The notes under the pieces: generated by a model
What the model saw: only the letters and a program-made list of their open reading frames with translations
Databases searched by the model: none
What the model was told of the DNA's origin: nothing
Program-made: the position numbers and the translations under genes
Assembly (NCBI RefSeq): GCF_025466085.1
Contig: NZ_JANLOD010000049.1
Location: 124,001 to 188,000 of the forward strand
Source: Pseudomonas sp. 14P_8.1_Bac3
Lineage (GTDB): Bacteria; Pseudomonadota; Gammaproteobacteria; Pseudomonadales; Pseudomonadaceae
Length of the DNA stretch: 64,000 bases
Direction: 5' to 3'
Shown: in pieces, positions 24,668 to 33,710 of the stretch
How positions within the stretch are numbered: position 1 is the stretch's first letter
How the letters are laid out: each line of letters begins with the position of its first letter

Positions 24668-25327
24668 TCAGTACAAGCCAGGAACCAACCGCCAACTCCG
24701 AGCGCAATACGCCTCATATTCACTGCCAAACTGCGCCCGCAGCAGCGCCTCTTCGGAATGAATGCGGGCGATCAGCGGGATGACCGTCAGCGCCGCCAAC
24801 AGCAAACCAACGCCGGAACGAAACGCCAGCGCCCAGCCCACGGCTATCACCAGCATGCCCAGATAGCTGGGGTTGCGTAGCGTCCGATAAATCCCGTCAG
24901 TCACCAAGCGGTGCCCCGGCTGGATCGCCACCAACCCGCTGAAACGGTTTCCCAGGACAAACACCGGCCACAGACGCAACACGCCGCCGACGATGAACAC
25001 CAGTGCACCGAACCAGCGCACGCCTTCGCCACCGAAGGTCCAGACGCCGATGCGATCGGTGTAGGCCGGGAGAAAACCGCTCAGTATCCCGATCACTCCG
25101 AAAGCCGGGAGCACCCAGCGATTGGCCCGGTCTTCACGATCGCCAGAACTGAGATTGACCTCGGTGAACAGCGACGCGAGCGCCATGCCCAGCGTCGCCA
25201 AGGCAACGACCACCAAGGCGCCGTGAGAGAAAAACGCTGCAGATCCGCCGAACCCCCACACCGCGAGCCAAAGGTAGGCGAGGGTGCCGACGATGGCGAA
25301 AAATGCCAGTTTGGCCGAGATTTTCAT
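24668..25327 (-). CDS. Isoprenylcysteine carboxyl methyltransferase-family membrane protein
   Basis: The 219-residue product has five or more membrane segments and the C-terminal signature of the ICMT/PEMT family: GHRLVTDGIYRTLRNPSYLG (about residues 140-160) and the EEALLRAQFGSEYEAYC block near the end, which contact SAM. Bacterial members methylate unknown lipids or small molecules. GGAG precedes the ATG at 25327. Confidence 0.85.
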   Translation of the reverse strand: MKISAKLAFFAIVGTLAYLWLAVWGFGGSAAFFSHGALVVVALATLGMALASLFTEVNLSSGDREDRANRWVLPAFGVIGILSGFLPAYTDRIGVWTFGGEGVRWFGALVFIVGGVLRLWPVFVLGNRFSGLVAIQPGHRLVTDGIYRTLRNPSYLGMLVIAVGWALAFRSGVGLLLAALTVIPLIARIHSEEALLRAQFGSEYEAYCARSWRLVPGLY

Positions 25328-25360
25328 ACGCTCCGCTCCAGGAGAACCCATGCATATCAT

Positions 25361-25443
25361 TGTAGGAGCTGGCTTGCCGGCGATGACGATTTCAACATCA
25401 CCGCATGGCTGGGGCCTGATCGCCAGCAAGCTGGCTCCTACAG
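25361..25443. repeat. REP doublet supplying a stop codon
   Basis: TTGTAGGAGCTGGCTTGCCG faces GCCAGCAAGCTGGCTCCTAC. The second arm, read on the minus strand, gives CCTGTAGGAGC, whose TAG (25438-25440) ends the GlxA-type regulator. Confidence 0.85.
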
Positions 25444-26382
25444 GATTCCGGCTCGGGCGCTGCGGCGGATGACTTGCGGCGGTTGGCCGAAGGCTCTGAG
25501 GAAGGCTTCGCGCATGCGGCGGGGATCGCAGAAGCCGGTCTCGGTCGCAATCTGTTCCAGGGTCAGGCGCCCGCGTTCCAGCATTTGCCGCGCGGCTTCC
25601 AGGCGCAGGTTTTCGATGGCCTTGGCCGGCGACTGGCCGGTTTCGGCGCGGAAGGCGCGGCTGAACTGGCGCGGGCTCAGGCGTGCGACGTCCGCCAGTT
25701 GTTCCACCGACAAGGTGTCGGCGAGGTGTTCCCGGGCATAGCCGAGCACGGTCTGGATGCGGTCGGATTTCGGCTCCAGCTCCAGCAGCGCCGAGTGCTG
25801 GGACTGGCCGCCCGCGCGCCGGTGGTACATCACCAGTTTCTGCGCCACGGAGCGCGCGAGTTCGGCGCCGTGGTCCTTCTCGACCATGGCCAGGGCGAGG
25901 TCGATGCCGGCGGTCATCCCGGCCGAGGTCCAGATCGAACCGTCGACCACGTAAATCCGGTCTTCCTCGACCTTGATCGAGGGAAACCGTGCTTGCAGCT
26001 CCCGCGTGTAAGCCCAGTGCGTGGTCGCCCGGCGGCCCTCGAGCAAGCCAGCCTGGGCCAGCACGAACGCGCCTGAACAAATCGACGCTGTACGCCGCGC
26101 GGTTTTCACGCTGGCGCGCACGTAATTCAATACACCTTCGGGCGCCTGCTCGAGTATGGAATCACCGCCGACCACGATCACCGTGTCGAACAGCTGCTCA
26201 TCAAACGCCTGGGTGCCGATGCTCAAACCGCCAGAAGCACGCAACGAACGGCCGTCCTCGGACACCACGCTCACCTCGTAAAGCGCTTCGCCAGCGCTGA
26301 CGTTGGCGTACTCGAACACCGGCATGGCGGCCAGTGCCATGGACTGGAAACCTTCAAACACCACGAACGCTACGGAAGTCAT
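25438..26382 (-). CDS. GlxA-family transcriptional regulator (DJ-1/PfpI plus AraC)
   Basis: This 314-residue regulator has an N-terminal DJ-1/PfpI-like amidase domain (about residues 1-170, with CSGAFVLAQAGLLEGRRATTHW around the nucleophile-elbow Cys, quoted in part as ICSGAF) and a C-terminal AraC domain (about 210-310) with two helix-turn-helix units. The ATG at 26382 is preferred; upstream in-frame starts would overlap the tandem repeat at 26413-26434. It diverges from an SDR gene, its probable target. The stop codon comes from a REP arm. Confidence 0.87.
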   Translation of the reverse strand: MTSVAFVVFEGFQSMALAAMPVFEYANVSAGEALYEVSVVSEDGRSLRASGGLSIGTQAFDEQLFDTVIVVGGDSILEQAPEGVLNYVRASVKTARRTASICSGAFVLAQAGLLEGRRATTHWAYTRELQARFPSIKVEEDRIYVVDGSIWTSAGMTAGIDLALAMVEKDHGAELARSVAQKLVMYHRRAGGQSQHSALLELEPKSDRIQTVLGYAREHLADTLSVEQLADVARLSPRQFSRAFRAETGQSPAKAIENLRLEAARQMLERGRLTLEQIATETGFCDPRRMREAFLRAFGQPPQVIRRSARAGIL

Positions 26383-26412
26383 GAGCGAACTCTCAATGGG
26401 CATGTCCTGAAA

Positions 26413-26458
26413 ACGTACTTTAAACGTCATTTGAGACAAGCGTCAGTCCCTTTATAAA
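26413..26458 (+). promoter_or_regulatory. SDR promoter with tandem activator half-sites
   Basis: An 11-base direct repeat, ACGTACTTTAA (26413-26423) and ACGTCATTTGA (26424-26434), abuts a sigma-70-like promoter with -35 TTGAGA (26431-26436) and -10 TATAAA (26453-26458), spacing 16. AraC-type activators bind tandem half-sites about one helical turn apart that overlap the -35, as here. Confidence 0.6.
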
Positions 26459-26506
26459 GGTTCACACCCGGCGAATACCTCGCCTCACTTATGAAGGACA
26501 CTGAAC

Positions 26507-27298
26507 ATGGCTCTCTCATCCAAAGGCACTGCACTGATCACGGGCGCTTCTTCCGGCATCGGCGCGGTCTACGCCGACCGTCTCGCCCGGCAAGGCTACG
26601 ACCTGATTCTGGTCGCTCGCAGCCAGGCCAAACTGAATGCCCTGGCCAATCACCTGAGCAACGAAACCGGACGTGCGGTGGAAGTGGTCGCGGCCGATCT
26701 GAAAGACAAGGCCGATGTGCGCCGGGTGGAGGACATCCTGTGCACCGATGCCAGCATCACCTTGCTGGTCAACAACGCCGGGGTCGGCGGGGTCATGCCG
26801 CTGCTGGGCAGCCCGGTGGACGAGATGGAGGACATGATCACCCTGAACGTCACCGCGCTGATGCGCCTGGCCTACGCGGTCGTTCCCGGATTTGTCGCCC
26901 GAGGCACCGGCACGGTGATCAACATTGCCTCGATCGTGGCGATTGCCCCGGAAATCCTCAATGGCGTATATGGCGGCACCAAGGCCTTCGTGTTGAGCCT
27001 GAGCCAATCCATGCAACATGAACTGGCCGACAAAGGCCTTCGCATCCAGGCCGTGCTGCCCGGCGCCACTGCGACCGATTTCTGGAGCGAGGCGGGCAAT
27101 CCGGTGGAAAACCTGCCGCAGGAAATCGTGATGACCGCCGAAGACATGGTCGATGCCGCGTTGGTCGGGTTGGCGAGCGGGGAGGTGGTGACGATTCCAG
27201 GGTTGCACGACGGCGCGCAGTTCGAGCGGTACGAAGCTCAGCGCAAGCTTTTGTCTGGCTTGTTCGGCAACTCCACAGCGGCACCGCGGTATCGCTGA
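26507..27298 (+). CDS. Short-chain dehydrogenase/reductase (SDR)
   Basis: This 263-residue NAD(P)-dependent oxidoreductase has the cofactor motif TGASSGIG (residues 12-19), NNAG (89-92) and the catalytic S142-Y155-K159 (YGGTK). It is divergent from a GlxA-type regulator and has a clear promoter with activator repeats. The substrate is unknown. Confidence 0.92.
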   Translation: MALSSKGTALITGASSGIGAVYADRLARQGYDLILVARSQAKLNALANHLSNETGRAVEVVAADLKDKADVRRVEDILCTDASITLLVNNAGVGGVMPLLGSPVDEMEDMITLNVTALMRLAYAVVPGFVARGTGTVINIASIVAIAPEILNGVYGGTKAFVLSLSQSMQHELADKGLRIQAVLPGATATDFWSEAGNPVENLPQEIVMTAEDMVDAALVGLASGEVVTIPGLHDGAQFERYEAQRKLLSGLFGNSTAAPRYR

Positions 27299-27317
27299 TA
27301 AGCAGGCGCGTCCTTAG

Positions 27318-27347
27318 AAGGGGTCGGCAAGCCGGCTCCCACGAGGG
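27318..27347. repeat. Single degenerate REP arm
   Basis: GAAGGGGTCGGCAAGCCGGC TCCCACGAGG matches one arm of the local REP family; no partner arm is adjacent. Confidence 0.45.
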
Positions 27348-27432
27348 CTCGCAGGTAAACATTGGAGCTGAGGCGAAGCAGGGCCGGAAACGCTATCCAG
27401 GTGTTACAAGCCCCACCGCGACTGGTTCAGCT

Positions 27433-27750
27433 TCATTGCCCGGCAGCATTACCATCCTGGATGAGAATGGCTCTGGCCAGGTCTTCATCGCTGGCGTTGA
27501 GCCCGGGATTGTCCTGGCGGATCTGCTTCATGACCGACTCCAGATACACGCCACGAATGGCACCGCCACTGGCCACGAAGCTGGAGGCGTCATCCCGTGC
27601 GGGAATCATGAGTTTATGGTCTTTGAACGTCGAGTACAGCGAAGCAGAAACCCCGGCCGAGGTGGCAACATCGCCCGCATCCACTCTCGCGAAAGCCGAA
27701 CCGAAAGGTAAACACAACACAAGGGAAGAGATAAGTATCAGACGGCGCAT
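27433..27750 (-). CDS. DUF2388 family secreted protein
   Basis: This 105-residue protein has a signal peptide (about residues 1-21, ending GSAFA) and a short conserved domain of the Pseudomonas DUF2388 family, seen in VDAGDVATSAGVSASLYSTF and FVASGGAIRGVYLE. GGAGG precedes the ATG at 27750. The function is unknown. Confidence 0.82.
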   Translation of the reverse strand: MRRLILISSLVLCLPFGSAFARVDAGDVATSAGVSASLYSTFKDHKLMIPARDDASSFVASGGAIRGVYLESVMKQIRQDNPGLNASDEDLARAILIQDGNAAGQ

Positions 27751-27816
27751 GACGGTGTCCTCCGAAAGCGTGAAGCGTAAAGGAAGTACCACACAGTTTA
27801 GGATACGTGGCGGCCG

Positions 27817-28170
27817 TCAGGAGTTCCTTGCTGCGCAAACAATCACTTCAACGCGTAAGGCAGGATCCGCCAGTTTCGCCTCACCGCAGGCCCGCGCCGG
27901 TGCACAACCTGTTGGCACCCAGCCATCCCACACCGCGTTCATCGCCTCGAAATCCTCCATGTCGGCCAGCCAGATAGTGGCTTGCAGCAGGTGGTTGCGG
28001 GTCGAACCTGCTTCCACCAGCAAGGCGTCCACCCGCGCCAGCGCGTCACGGGTCTGGTCGGTCACCGAGTGGTGAGGTTCGCCGACCTGACCGGCGAGGT
28101 ACACCGTGTCGCCATGGATGACGATCTGGCTCATGCGTTGATTGGTATGTTTGCGCGCGATGGTTTGCAT
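27817..28170 (-). CDS. RidA-family enamine/imine deaminase
   Basis: This 117-residue protein has the YjgF/YER057c/UK114 fold. The conserved Arg is R93 in the PAR motif, and YLAGQVG and WLADMEDF are family segments. RidA proteins hydrolyse reactive enamines or imines made by amino-acid-oxidising flavoenzymes or PLP enzymes. It lies 28 bases after the FAD dehydrogenase gene, which would make just such imines. AGGAG precedes the ATG at 28170. Confidence 0.9.
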   Translation of the reverse strand: MQTIARKHTNQRMSQIVIHGDTVYLAGQVGEPHHSVTDQTRDALARVDALLVEAGSTRNHLLQATIWLADMEDFEAMNAVWDGWVPTGCAPARACGEAKLADPALRVEVIVCAARNS

Positions 28171-28198
28171 CAAGGGCTCTCCTGTGGAGTGACGTCGT

Positions 28199-29443
28199 TC
28201 AGAAGCGTTGCACGGAAAAACTGTCCAGCCATGACGGCGCCTTGCCGGCGATGCACTGGGCGACCAGTTGGCCAGTGGCACCGGCCAGCGTGAGGCCCAG
28301 GTGTTGATGGCCGAAGGCGTAGATCAGCCGAGGTTCGTTCGGCGATGGGCCAATGACCGGCAAAGAGTCGGGCAGGGACGGCCGGAAACCCAGCCATCGA
28401 CGGGCGACCGGCGTCGTCAGACCCATGACCCGACGCACATGGCGTTCCAGATAATCAAAACGCTGGGGATTGGCCGGGTCGTTGATCGAGCCCAGTTCGA
28501 CGGTGCCCGCGACCCTCAGCCGCCCGGCCATGGGGGTCATGTAGAACGCACTTTCCACCGGGCAGCAAGGCCGGTTCAGCAGCGTGTCCTCAAGGTCGAA
28601 TTCGATGTGATAGCCGCGCTCGGTATCCAGTGGAATGCGATCCCCGACCTGCCGCGCCAGCGCCGCCGACCACGCACCGCCGCACACCACGGCCCGATCT
28701 GCGCGATAGACCTGGCCTTCGGCGCTCAACAGCTGCAGGCCATTGGGCTGACGTTGCACGGCGGTGATCGTCGCCTGGTGCAACGTGCCGTCGGCCACCA
28801 GCGGTGCGGCGAGCGCTTCGATAAAGGCCCGTGGGTCATCCATGTGGGACGACTCGGGAAACAGAATCCCCGCCACCGCCTGGCCCGCCAGCGCCGGTTC
28901 CAGTTGTTCGACATCCGCGGCGTTCAATACCTGCTGCGCGATGCCCAGGGAGCGGCGCAGCGCGATGGCAGCCTGGGCGCCGGCAAAGCCTTGCTCGGTG
29001 CCGTACGCATAGAGGCAGCCGTTGTGACGCACGTGCTGGTCGGCCTGCGGACAATCAGCCAGCAACGGCGCATACCCACTGTAGGTGTGCTGGAGAATGT
29101 TCATCAACGCCAAGGTGTTGGCTTCGCAGCGCGAGGCTCGACATTCATTGAGAAACCGCAGCAGCCAGGGCATCAGCCGCGGCAGGCGTGCCCAGTTGAT
29201 GACAAAGGGCGATTCCTTCGAAAACAGCAGCGACGGAATCGCCTTCAGCAACGAGGGCTGGGCAATTGGCATAACGCCGTAGGGCGCCAGCGTGCCGGCA
29301 TTGCCGTAGGACGCGCCCGCGGCAATCGCCTCGCGCTCCAGCAGCAACACCCGATAACCCTGGCGGCGGAGCCAGAGTGCGGTGGCAACGCCGACCACGC
29401 CGGCGCCGATAACGGCGATTTCGCAATGAACTGACTGTGTCAT
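28199..29443 (-). CDS. FAD-dependent D-amino-acid dehydrogenase-like oxidoreductase (DadA family)
   Basis: This 414-residue flavoprotein of the DAO/DadA family has a Rossmann motif GAGVVGVATA (residues 13-22), the ERxxxxxGAS(Y)GNAG segment after it, and the C-terminal FAD motif FGHQHLGLTLAGATGQLVAQ. It oxidises the C-N bond of an amino acid to an imino acid at the inner membrane, passing electrons to the respiratory chain. It lies between the MocR and RidA genes with a four-base gap to the former. D-amino acids or a proline-like imino acid are the likely substrates; which one is not shown. Confidence 0.88.
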   Translation of the reverse strand: MTQSVHCEIAVIGAGVVGVATALWLRRQGYRVLLLEREAIAAGASYGNAGTLAPYGVMPIAQPSLLKAIPSLLFSKESPFVINWARLPRLMPWLLRFLNECRASRCEANTLALMNILQHTYSGYAPLLADCPQADQHVRHNGCLYAYGTEQGFAGAQAAIALRRSLGIAQQVLNAADVEQLEPALAGQAVAGILFPESSHMDDPRAFIEALAAPLVADGTLHQATITAVQRQPNGLQLLSAEGQVYRADRAVVCGGAWSAALARQVGDRIPLDTERGYHIEFDLEDTLLNRPCCPVESAFYMTPMAGRLRVAGTVELGSINDPANPQRFDYLERHVRRVMGLTTPVARRWLGFRPSLPDSLPVIGPSPNEPRLIYAFGHQHLGLTLAGATGQLVAQCIAGKAPSWLDSFSVQRF

Positions 29444-29447
29444 GTCC

Positions 29448-30866
29448 TCAGATCCGGTTGTGCATGTAGAGGTGACCCTGACGTGCCAATTGGCTGATGA
29501 CGCTCAGGGCGTTGATCAGTTGTTCACGCGACAGCGCCGCCGAGATATTGATGCGCACCGCTTGCGGCGAGAGTTCCGGACGCAAGGTGAAGGCGCCACC
29601 GGCCAGCAACACCACGCCGCGATCCTGGCACAGGCGGGCGAAGCGCGAGCCGGTCCAGGGTTCCGGCAGGACCAGCCAGGCGTGGGTGCCGGTGGCGCTG
29701 TGCTGAAACTCCAGGCCGTCGAGGTGCGTGGCGAGCAGCGCCTGGCGGATGCGCAATTCTTCGCGCTGTTCCGACACCAGTTGCTCGGCATGACCGTCCT
29801 CGATCAGCCGGGTGGCGATCAACGCGGTCAGCGGCGAAGTGCTCCAGCAGTCGATGCGCTGCATGGCGGCAATGTCTTGCACCAGTGGCTGTGGCGCCAT
29901 GACGAAGCCCATGCGCAACCCCGGAGCGATGCATTTGGACAGAGCCGAAATGTAGATCGTCCGTTCCGGCATCAATGTCGCGAAGGGCGCCGGCGATTGA
30001 TCCAGCAAAGGTCGGTACACGTCGTCTTCGATAACCAGCAGGTTGGTTTCGCGAATCACGGCCGTCAGTGCTTCACGGCGCTCGGCGTCGAGGGTGATGG
30101 CGGTCGGGTTGTGGATCGACGGCACCAGAAACAGCAGCCGTGGCTGATGTTCGGTGCAGGCCTGGCGCAACGCTTGTGGCGACATCCCGCGGGCATCCGC
30201 GTCGACGCCGACCAGGATCAGTCCCAGGGAACGGCACAACGCGTTGATGCCCTGATAGGTGACGCTGTCGGCCAGCACGGTGTCGCCGCTGTTGGTCAGG
30301 CTGCGCAGGGTGCTGGCGATGCCATGCTGGGCGCCTTCGACGATCAGCATCTGCGAGGCCTGGGCCTGCACGCCGGTGTGGCGCAGCCATTGCGCGGCGG
30401 CTTCACGGGCCCAGAGCGGACCTTCGGACGGGTGATAGTCCTTCATGTCACCGAAGCGTGGATCACTGGAAAGTCGTGGCAGCAACTGCGCCAGCACCCG
30501 ATTGAAACCGTCGGTGGCGGGGCGGTTGACGCTGAGGTCGACGGTGCCAGGGTCGTTACTTGGCGCCGATTGGAACTGAGCCGGCGGATGACGCGGCTGT
30601 GCGACTTGGGTGCCACGCCCGGGCCGGCTTTCCACCAGGCCTTTCTGCTGCAGCACGGCCATGGCTTTGGTCACCGTGGTGATGTTCACCCCCAGTGCGC
30701 TGGCGAACTCGCGATGGGGCGGCAGACGCTCGCCTGGTTTGAGTTTGCCCTTGCCGATCGCCTCGGCCAAGGAGTCTGCCAGTTGCGCATAAAGGGTTTC
30801 CGCTTTGTCCCGCTGCAAGGCCGCACTGGCCTTGAGCTCGTCCAGCAGTTGTTCGAATTGACTCAT
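29448..30866 (-). CDS. MocR/GntR-type regulator with aminotransferase domain
   Basis: This 472-residue protein has an N-terminal GntR winged helix (about residues 20-85, with REFASALGVNITTVTKAMAV) joined to a fold-type-I aminotransferase domain (about 110-465). The PLP-Lys candidate is in YISALSKCIAPGLRMGF. MocR proteins use PLP adducts as signals and usually control adjacent amino-acid genes. It heads the dehydrogenase-RidA operon and diverges from the permease/ABC genes; repeated GCTTGTCA sites lie in the gap. Confidence 0.92.
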   Translation of the reverse strand: MSQFEQLLDELKASAALQRDKAETLYAQLADSLAEAIGKGKLKPGERLPPHREFASALGVNITTVTKAMAVLQQKGLVESRPGRGTQVAQPRHPPAQFQSAPSNDPGTVDLSVNRPATDGFNRVLAQLLPRLSSDPRFGDMKDYHPSEGPLWAREAAAQWLRHTGVQAQASQMLIVEGAQHGIASTLRSLTNSGDTVLADSVTYQGINALCRSLGLILVGVDADARGMSPQALRQACTEHQPRLLFLVPSIHNPTAITLDAERREALTAVIRETNLLVIEDDVYRPLLDQSPAPFATLMPERTIYISALSKCIAPGLRMGFVMAPQPLVQDIAAMQRIDCWSTSPLTALIATRLIEDGHAEQLVSEQREELRIRQALLATHLDGLEFQHSATGTHAWLVLPEPWTGSRFARLCQDRGVVLLAGGAFTLRPELSPQAVRINISAALSREQLINALSVISQLARQGHLYMHNRI

Positions 30867-31216
30867 GGTGCTTTATCCCTGCTTGTCATGCTTGTAGCAA
30901 GACAATAAGCAAATTTGTATTGCTTTTTATCCGATACAACGCCCATTGACAAGCTAAAAAACCGTGATTAGTGTGTGAGTTGTAATGCTTGTCATGCAAC
31001 ACAATAAGAAAAAATGGCTGCCATGCTCAGCCCAACGGGTACGCACATGACTATCGACACCTTCTCGCCGGGCACGTCCTCGGCGCACCGGCACCACCGA
31101 CGTTCCAGGCTGTCAGCGGGCGGCACAGGATATCCGCTGTGTTGTCTGGTTCGCAGAAAATCTTCGACGAAATTATCCGGTCGAGCGACCCCACCCTGTC
31201 ACACGGAGGTCATCCA
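30867..31216. promoter_or_regulatory. Divergent control region of the amino-acid island
   Basis: This 350-base region holds a 12-base direct repeat TGCTTGTCATGC at 30880-30891 and 30986-30997, each followed by ACAATAAG within 3-10 bases, plus an inverted GCTTGTCA (30947-30954). A perfect -35 TTGACA (30946-30951) with a poor -10 TAGTGT (30969-30974) faces the permease, and the inverted copy overlaps it. These are candidate MocR sites. The rest is a leader without a convincing ORF. Confidence 0.6.
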
Positions 31217-32650
31217 ATGAGCACTCCCCACCCAACCGATACAAAACCTGGCCAGCAGCGTCTGAGCGGGGCCTTGCGCCAGCGTCATATCACCATGATT
31301 TCCCTCGGCGGGATCATCGGCGCCGGTCTGTTTGTCGGCAGTAGCGCCACGATCCAGGCGATTGGCCCGGCGGCTTTCCTGAGTTATCTCGCTGCCGGCA
31401 TCGTGGTGATGCTGGTCATGCGCATGCTGGGTGAAATGGCGGTGGCATTGCCCGGCGTCGGCTCGTTTACCGAGTACGCCAGGATTGGCCTGGGTAATTG
31501 GGTCGGCTTTACCAGTGGCTGGTTGTACTGGTACTTCTGGGTGATCGTGGTGGCGGTAGAAGCGGTGGTCGGCGCCAACATCCTTGAGCAGTGGATACCG
31601 CTGCCCGCGTGGATGATCGGCCTGAGCCTGTTGGCGATCATGACCGCCATCAACTGCCTGTCTGTGAAGTCATATGGCGAATTCGAGTACTGGTTCGCGT
31701 CATTGAAGGTGTTCGCGATCATCGTCTTCATCTTCGTGGTCGGCGCCTACCTCTTCGGTTTTGCGCCGAGCACCAGCGCCTTGATGGGCAATCTGGTGAA
31801 CGACCGCGGCTTCATGCCGTACGGCGTCAGTGCGATTCTGGCGGGAGTGCCGACGGTGATCTTCGCGGTAGGCGGGGCCGAGATCGCGACCATTGCGGCC
31901 GCCGAATCCGACGATCCTTCGAAGAATGTGGCGAACATGACCCGTTCGGTGATCTTCCGCGTGATCACCTTTTATGTCGGCTCGATCTTCCTGATTGTCT
32001 GCGTGGTGCCATGGGGACAAATCGTCGCCGGTCATTCGCCGTTCGTGGCGGCACTGGAGGTGATGCGCATTCCCGGCGCGGCGATGATCATGCAAGCGGT
32101 GGTGCTGGTGGCGGTGCTGTCAGCGTTGAATTCCGGCTTGTATGTGTCGTCGCGGATTCTGTTCGGCCTCAGCCAGCGCGGCGATGCACCGGCGCAGCTG
32201 TCGCAGCTGACCGGGCGCAAAGTGCCGCGGGCCGCCGTGCTGCTCAGCAGTGTGATCGGCTACCTCGCGATCATGGCGGCGATCATTTCTCCCGAGGGCG
32301 TGTTTCTGTTTCTGGTGAACGCTTCCGGCGCGGTGATGCTGTTCGTGTACCTCGCCGTGGCCGTGGCGCAGATCAAGGTTCGCCGTCAGGTCGAAGCCAC
32401 GGAACCGGCCCGGCTGACCCTCAAAATGTGGCTGTTTCCGTGGCTGTCCTATGCTGTGGTAGCAGTGATTGCAGGTGTTTTGGTCGCCATGGCGCTCCAG
32501 GAATCCTTGCGTACGCAATTCCTGGCCAGCCTCGTCAGCCTCGGCGTGGTCTCAGCCGCCTATCTGATGCTCAAGCGTCGTCGCCAACCAACCCATAAAC
32601 CCCACGTCAACGCCATCGACATCCTGGCGGGCTTGCCGACGCGGTCGTGA
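31217..32650 (+). CDS. APC-family amino acid permease
   Basis: This 477-residue inner-membrane permease has twelve hydrophobic segments and the amino-acid-transporter motif ISLGGIIGAGLFVGSS in helix 1. It resembles the GabP/ProY/AnsP group of proton symporters. GGAGG lies eight bases before the ATG at 31217; upstream in-frame starts have no ribosome site. It begins the rightward arm of the amino-acid island under the divergent MocR gene. Confidence 0.9.
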   Translation: MSTPHPTDTKPGQQRLSGALRQRHITMISLGGIIGAGLFVGSSATIQAIGPAAFLSYLAAGIVVMLVMRMLGEMAVALPGVGSFTEYARIGLGNWVGFTSGWLYWYFWVIVVAVEAVVGANILEQWIPLPAWMIGLSLLAIMTAINCLSVKSYGEFEYWFASLKVFAIIVFIFVVGAYLFGFAPSTSALMGNLVNDRGFMPYGVSAILAGVPTVIFAVGGAEIATIAAAESDDPSKNVANMTRSVIFRVITFYVGSIFLIVCVVPWGQIVAGHSPFVAALEVMRIPGAAMIMQAVVLVAVLSALNSGLYVSSRILFGLSQRGDAPAQLSQLTGRKVPRAAVLLSSVIGYLAIMAAIISPEGVFLFLVNASGAVMLFVYLAVAVAQIKVRRQVEATEPARLTLKMWLFPWLSYAVVAVIAGVLVAMALQESLRTQFLASLVSLGVVSAAYLMLKRRRQPTHKPHVNAIDILAGLPTRS

Positions 32651-32728
32651 AAAAGGCAGGGAAATCGAGCCACGGACGGCGGTAAGGCGTGTACCGGTCA
32701 ACACAATAACTTGCCCCATAGGTGATCT

Positions 32729-33694
32729 ATGTCCGATTTCAAGTGTGATACCCAGGGTTTCTCCCGACGCGGCCTGCTCAAGGCGACTGGCTACGGTTCA
32801 TTGGCGGCGCTGGTGGGCAGTGCGATGGGCCCGATGTCCTTCGCTTTCGCGGCGGGGCAACCGATCAAGACCGTGCGGCCCGGCTACCTGACCGCCGCGT
32901 GCCTGGGCGACATGCCCTTGGGCGCATTGCGCGAAGGCGTGCCCATTGGCACCGACCTCGAATTGCTGAACATCATTGCCAACCGCCTGGAACTCAAGCT
33001 CGATGTGCTGACCATGGGTTTCCCGGCGGTGGTCGAAGCGGTGAGGTCGGGGCGGGCCGACTGGTTCGGTGGCAACTTCGCCTGGAACCCGATGCGCTCG
33101 AAGATCCTCCTGCTCACCGACCCGGTGTTCTACACCGGGGCCTACGTGATCATGCGCGACAGTGAGCCGTTCGACAGCACCATCACGGTCAACGATGTGA
33201 AGGGCCGCACCATCGGTGCCATCACCGGCTATTTCACCATCCCCGACATGAAGAAAATCCAGGGCGTGAAGGAGGTCAAGCTCTACGACAACACCGATTC
33301 CTGCCTGCGCGATGTGCGCGCCGGGCGCCTGGATTTTGCTGTGCTGGATGCTCCGACCATCGACTACATGATCCTCCAGGACCCAAGTCTCAAGCTGAAA
33401 CAGATCCCCATGGCCTACGATGAAAACTTCCCCAGCCTGACTGCCAAGTTCGAGGCGATCTGGGGCGTTCATCCGCAGCATCAGGATCTGTTCGACGGTA
33501 TCAACCAGGGCCTGCGCTGGTTGAAAGCCACCGATCAGGTCAAGCCGGTCCTGGCCAAATACGGGATCAAGAACCCCGACTATCTGGTGCCACCGTCCAA
33601 GGATCCGCGCATCGGCGTGGATCGCGACGAAAAAGGCAACCTGATCGGGCCGTTCGAACATCCCGCCCGTGATTTCAGCCAGGCCTTTGCCTGA
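32729..33694 (+). CDS. ABC transporter substrate-binding protein, polar amino acid type
   Basis: This 321-residue family-3 solute-binding protein has a Tat-like signal (FSRRGLLKATGYGSLAAL, about residues 10-27) and mature sequence typical of the amino-acid binding group (GTDLELLNIIANRL, GRADWFGGNF, LDFAVLDAPT). It is first in a four-gene ABC operon, 16 bases before the ATPase gene. Its ligand is probably the amino acid oxidised by the divergent dehydrogenase. Confidence 0.9.
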   Translation: MSDFKCDTQGFSRRGLLKATGYGSLAALVGSAMGPMSFAFAAGQPIKTVRPGYLTAACLGDMPLGALREGVPIGTDLELLNIIANRLELKLDVLTMGFPAVVEAVRSGRADWFGGNFAWNPMRSKILLLTDPVFYTGAYVIMRDSEPFDSTITVNDVKGRTIGAITGYFTIPDMKKIQGVKEVKLYDNTDSCLRDVRAGRLDFAVLDAPTIDYMILQDPSLKLKQIPMAYDENFPSLTAKFEAIWGVHPQHQDLFDGINQGLRWLKATDQVKPVLAKYGIKNPDYLVPPSKDPRIGVDRDEKGNLIGPFEHPARDFSQAFA

Positions 33695-33710
33695 GTCGAG
33701 GAGCTAGCGT

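Noticed and set aside
24668..26080. 470-codon frame extending the ICMT-family gene upstream
   Set aside because: The extra N-terminal part reads antisense-frame sequence of the GlxA-type gene and through a REP doublet; the ATG at 25327 has its own GGAG.
31014..31220. 68-codon ORF in the leader of the APC permease
   Set aside because: Low-complexity Ser/His/Arg text with no ribosome site; overlaps the permease start, so likely noncoding leader.
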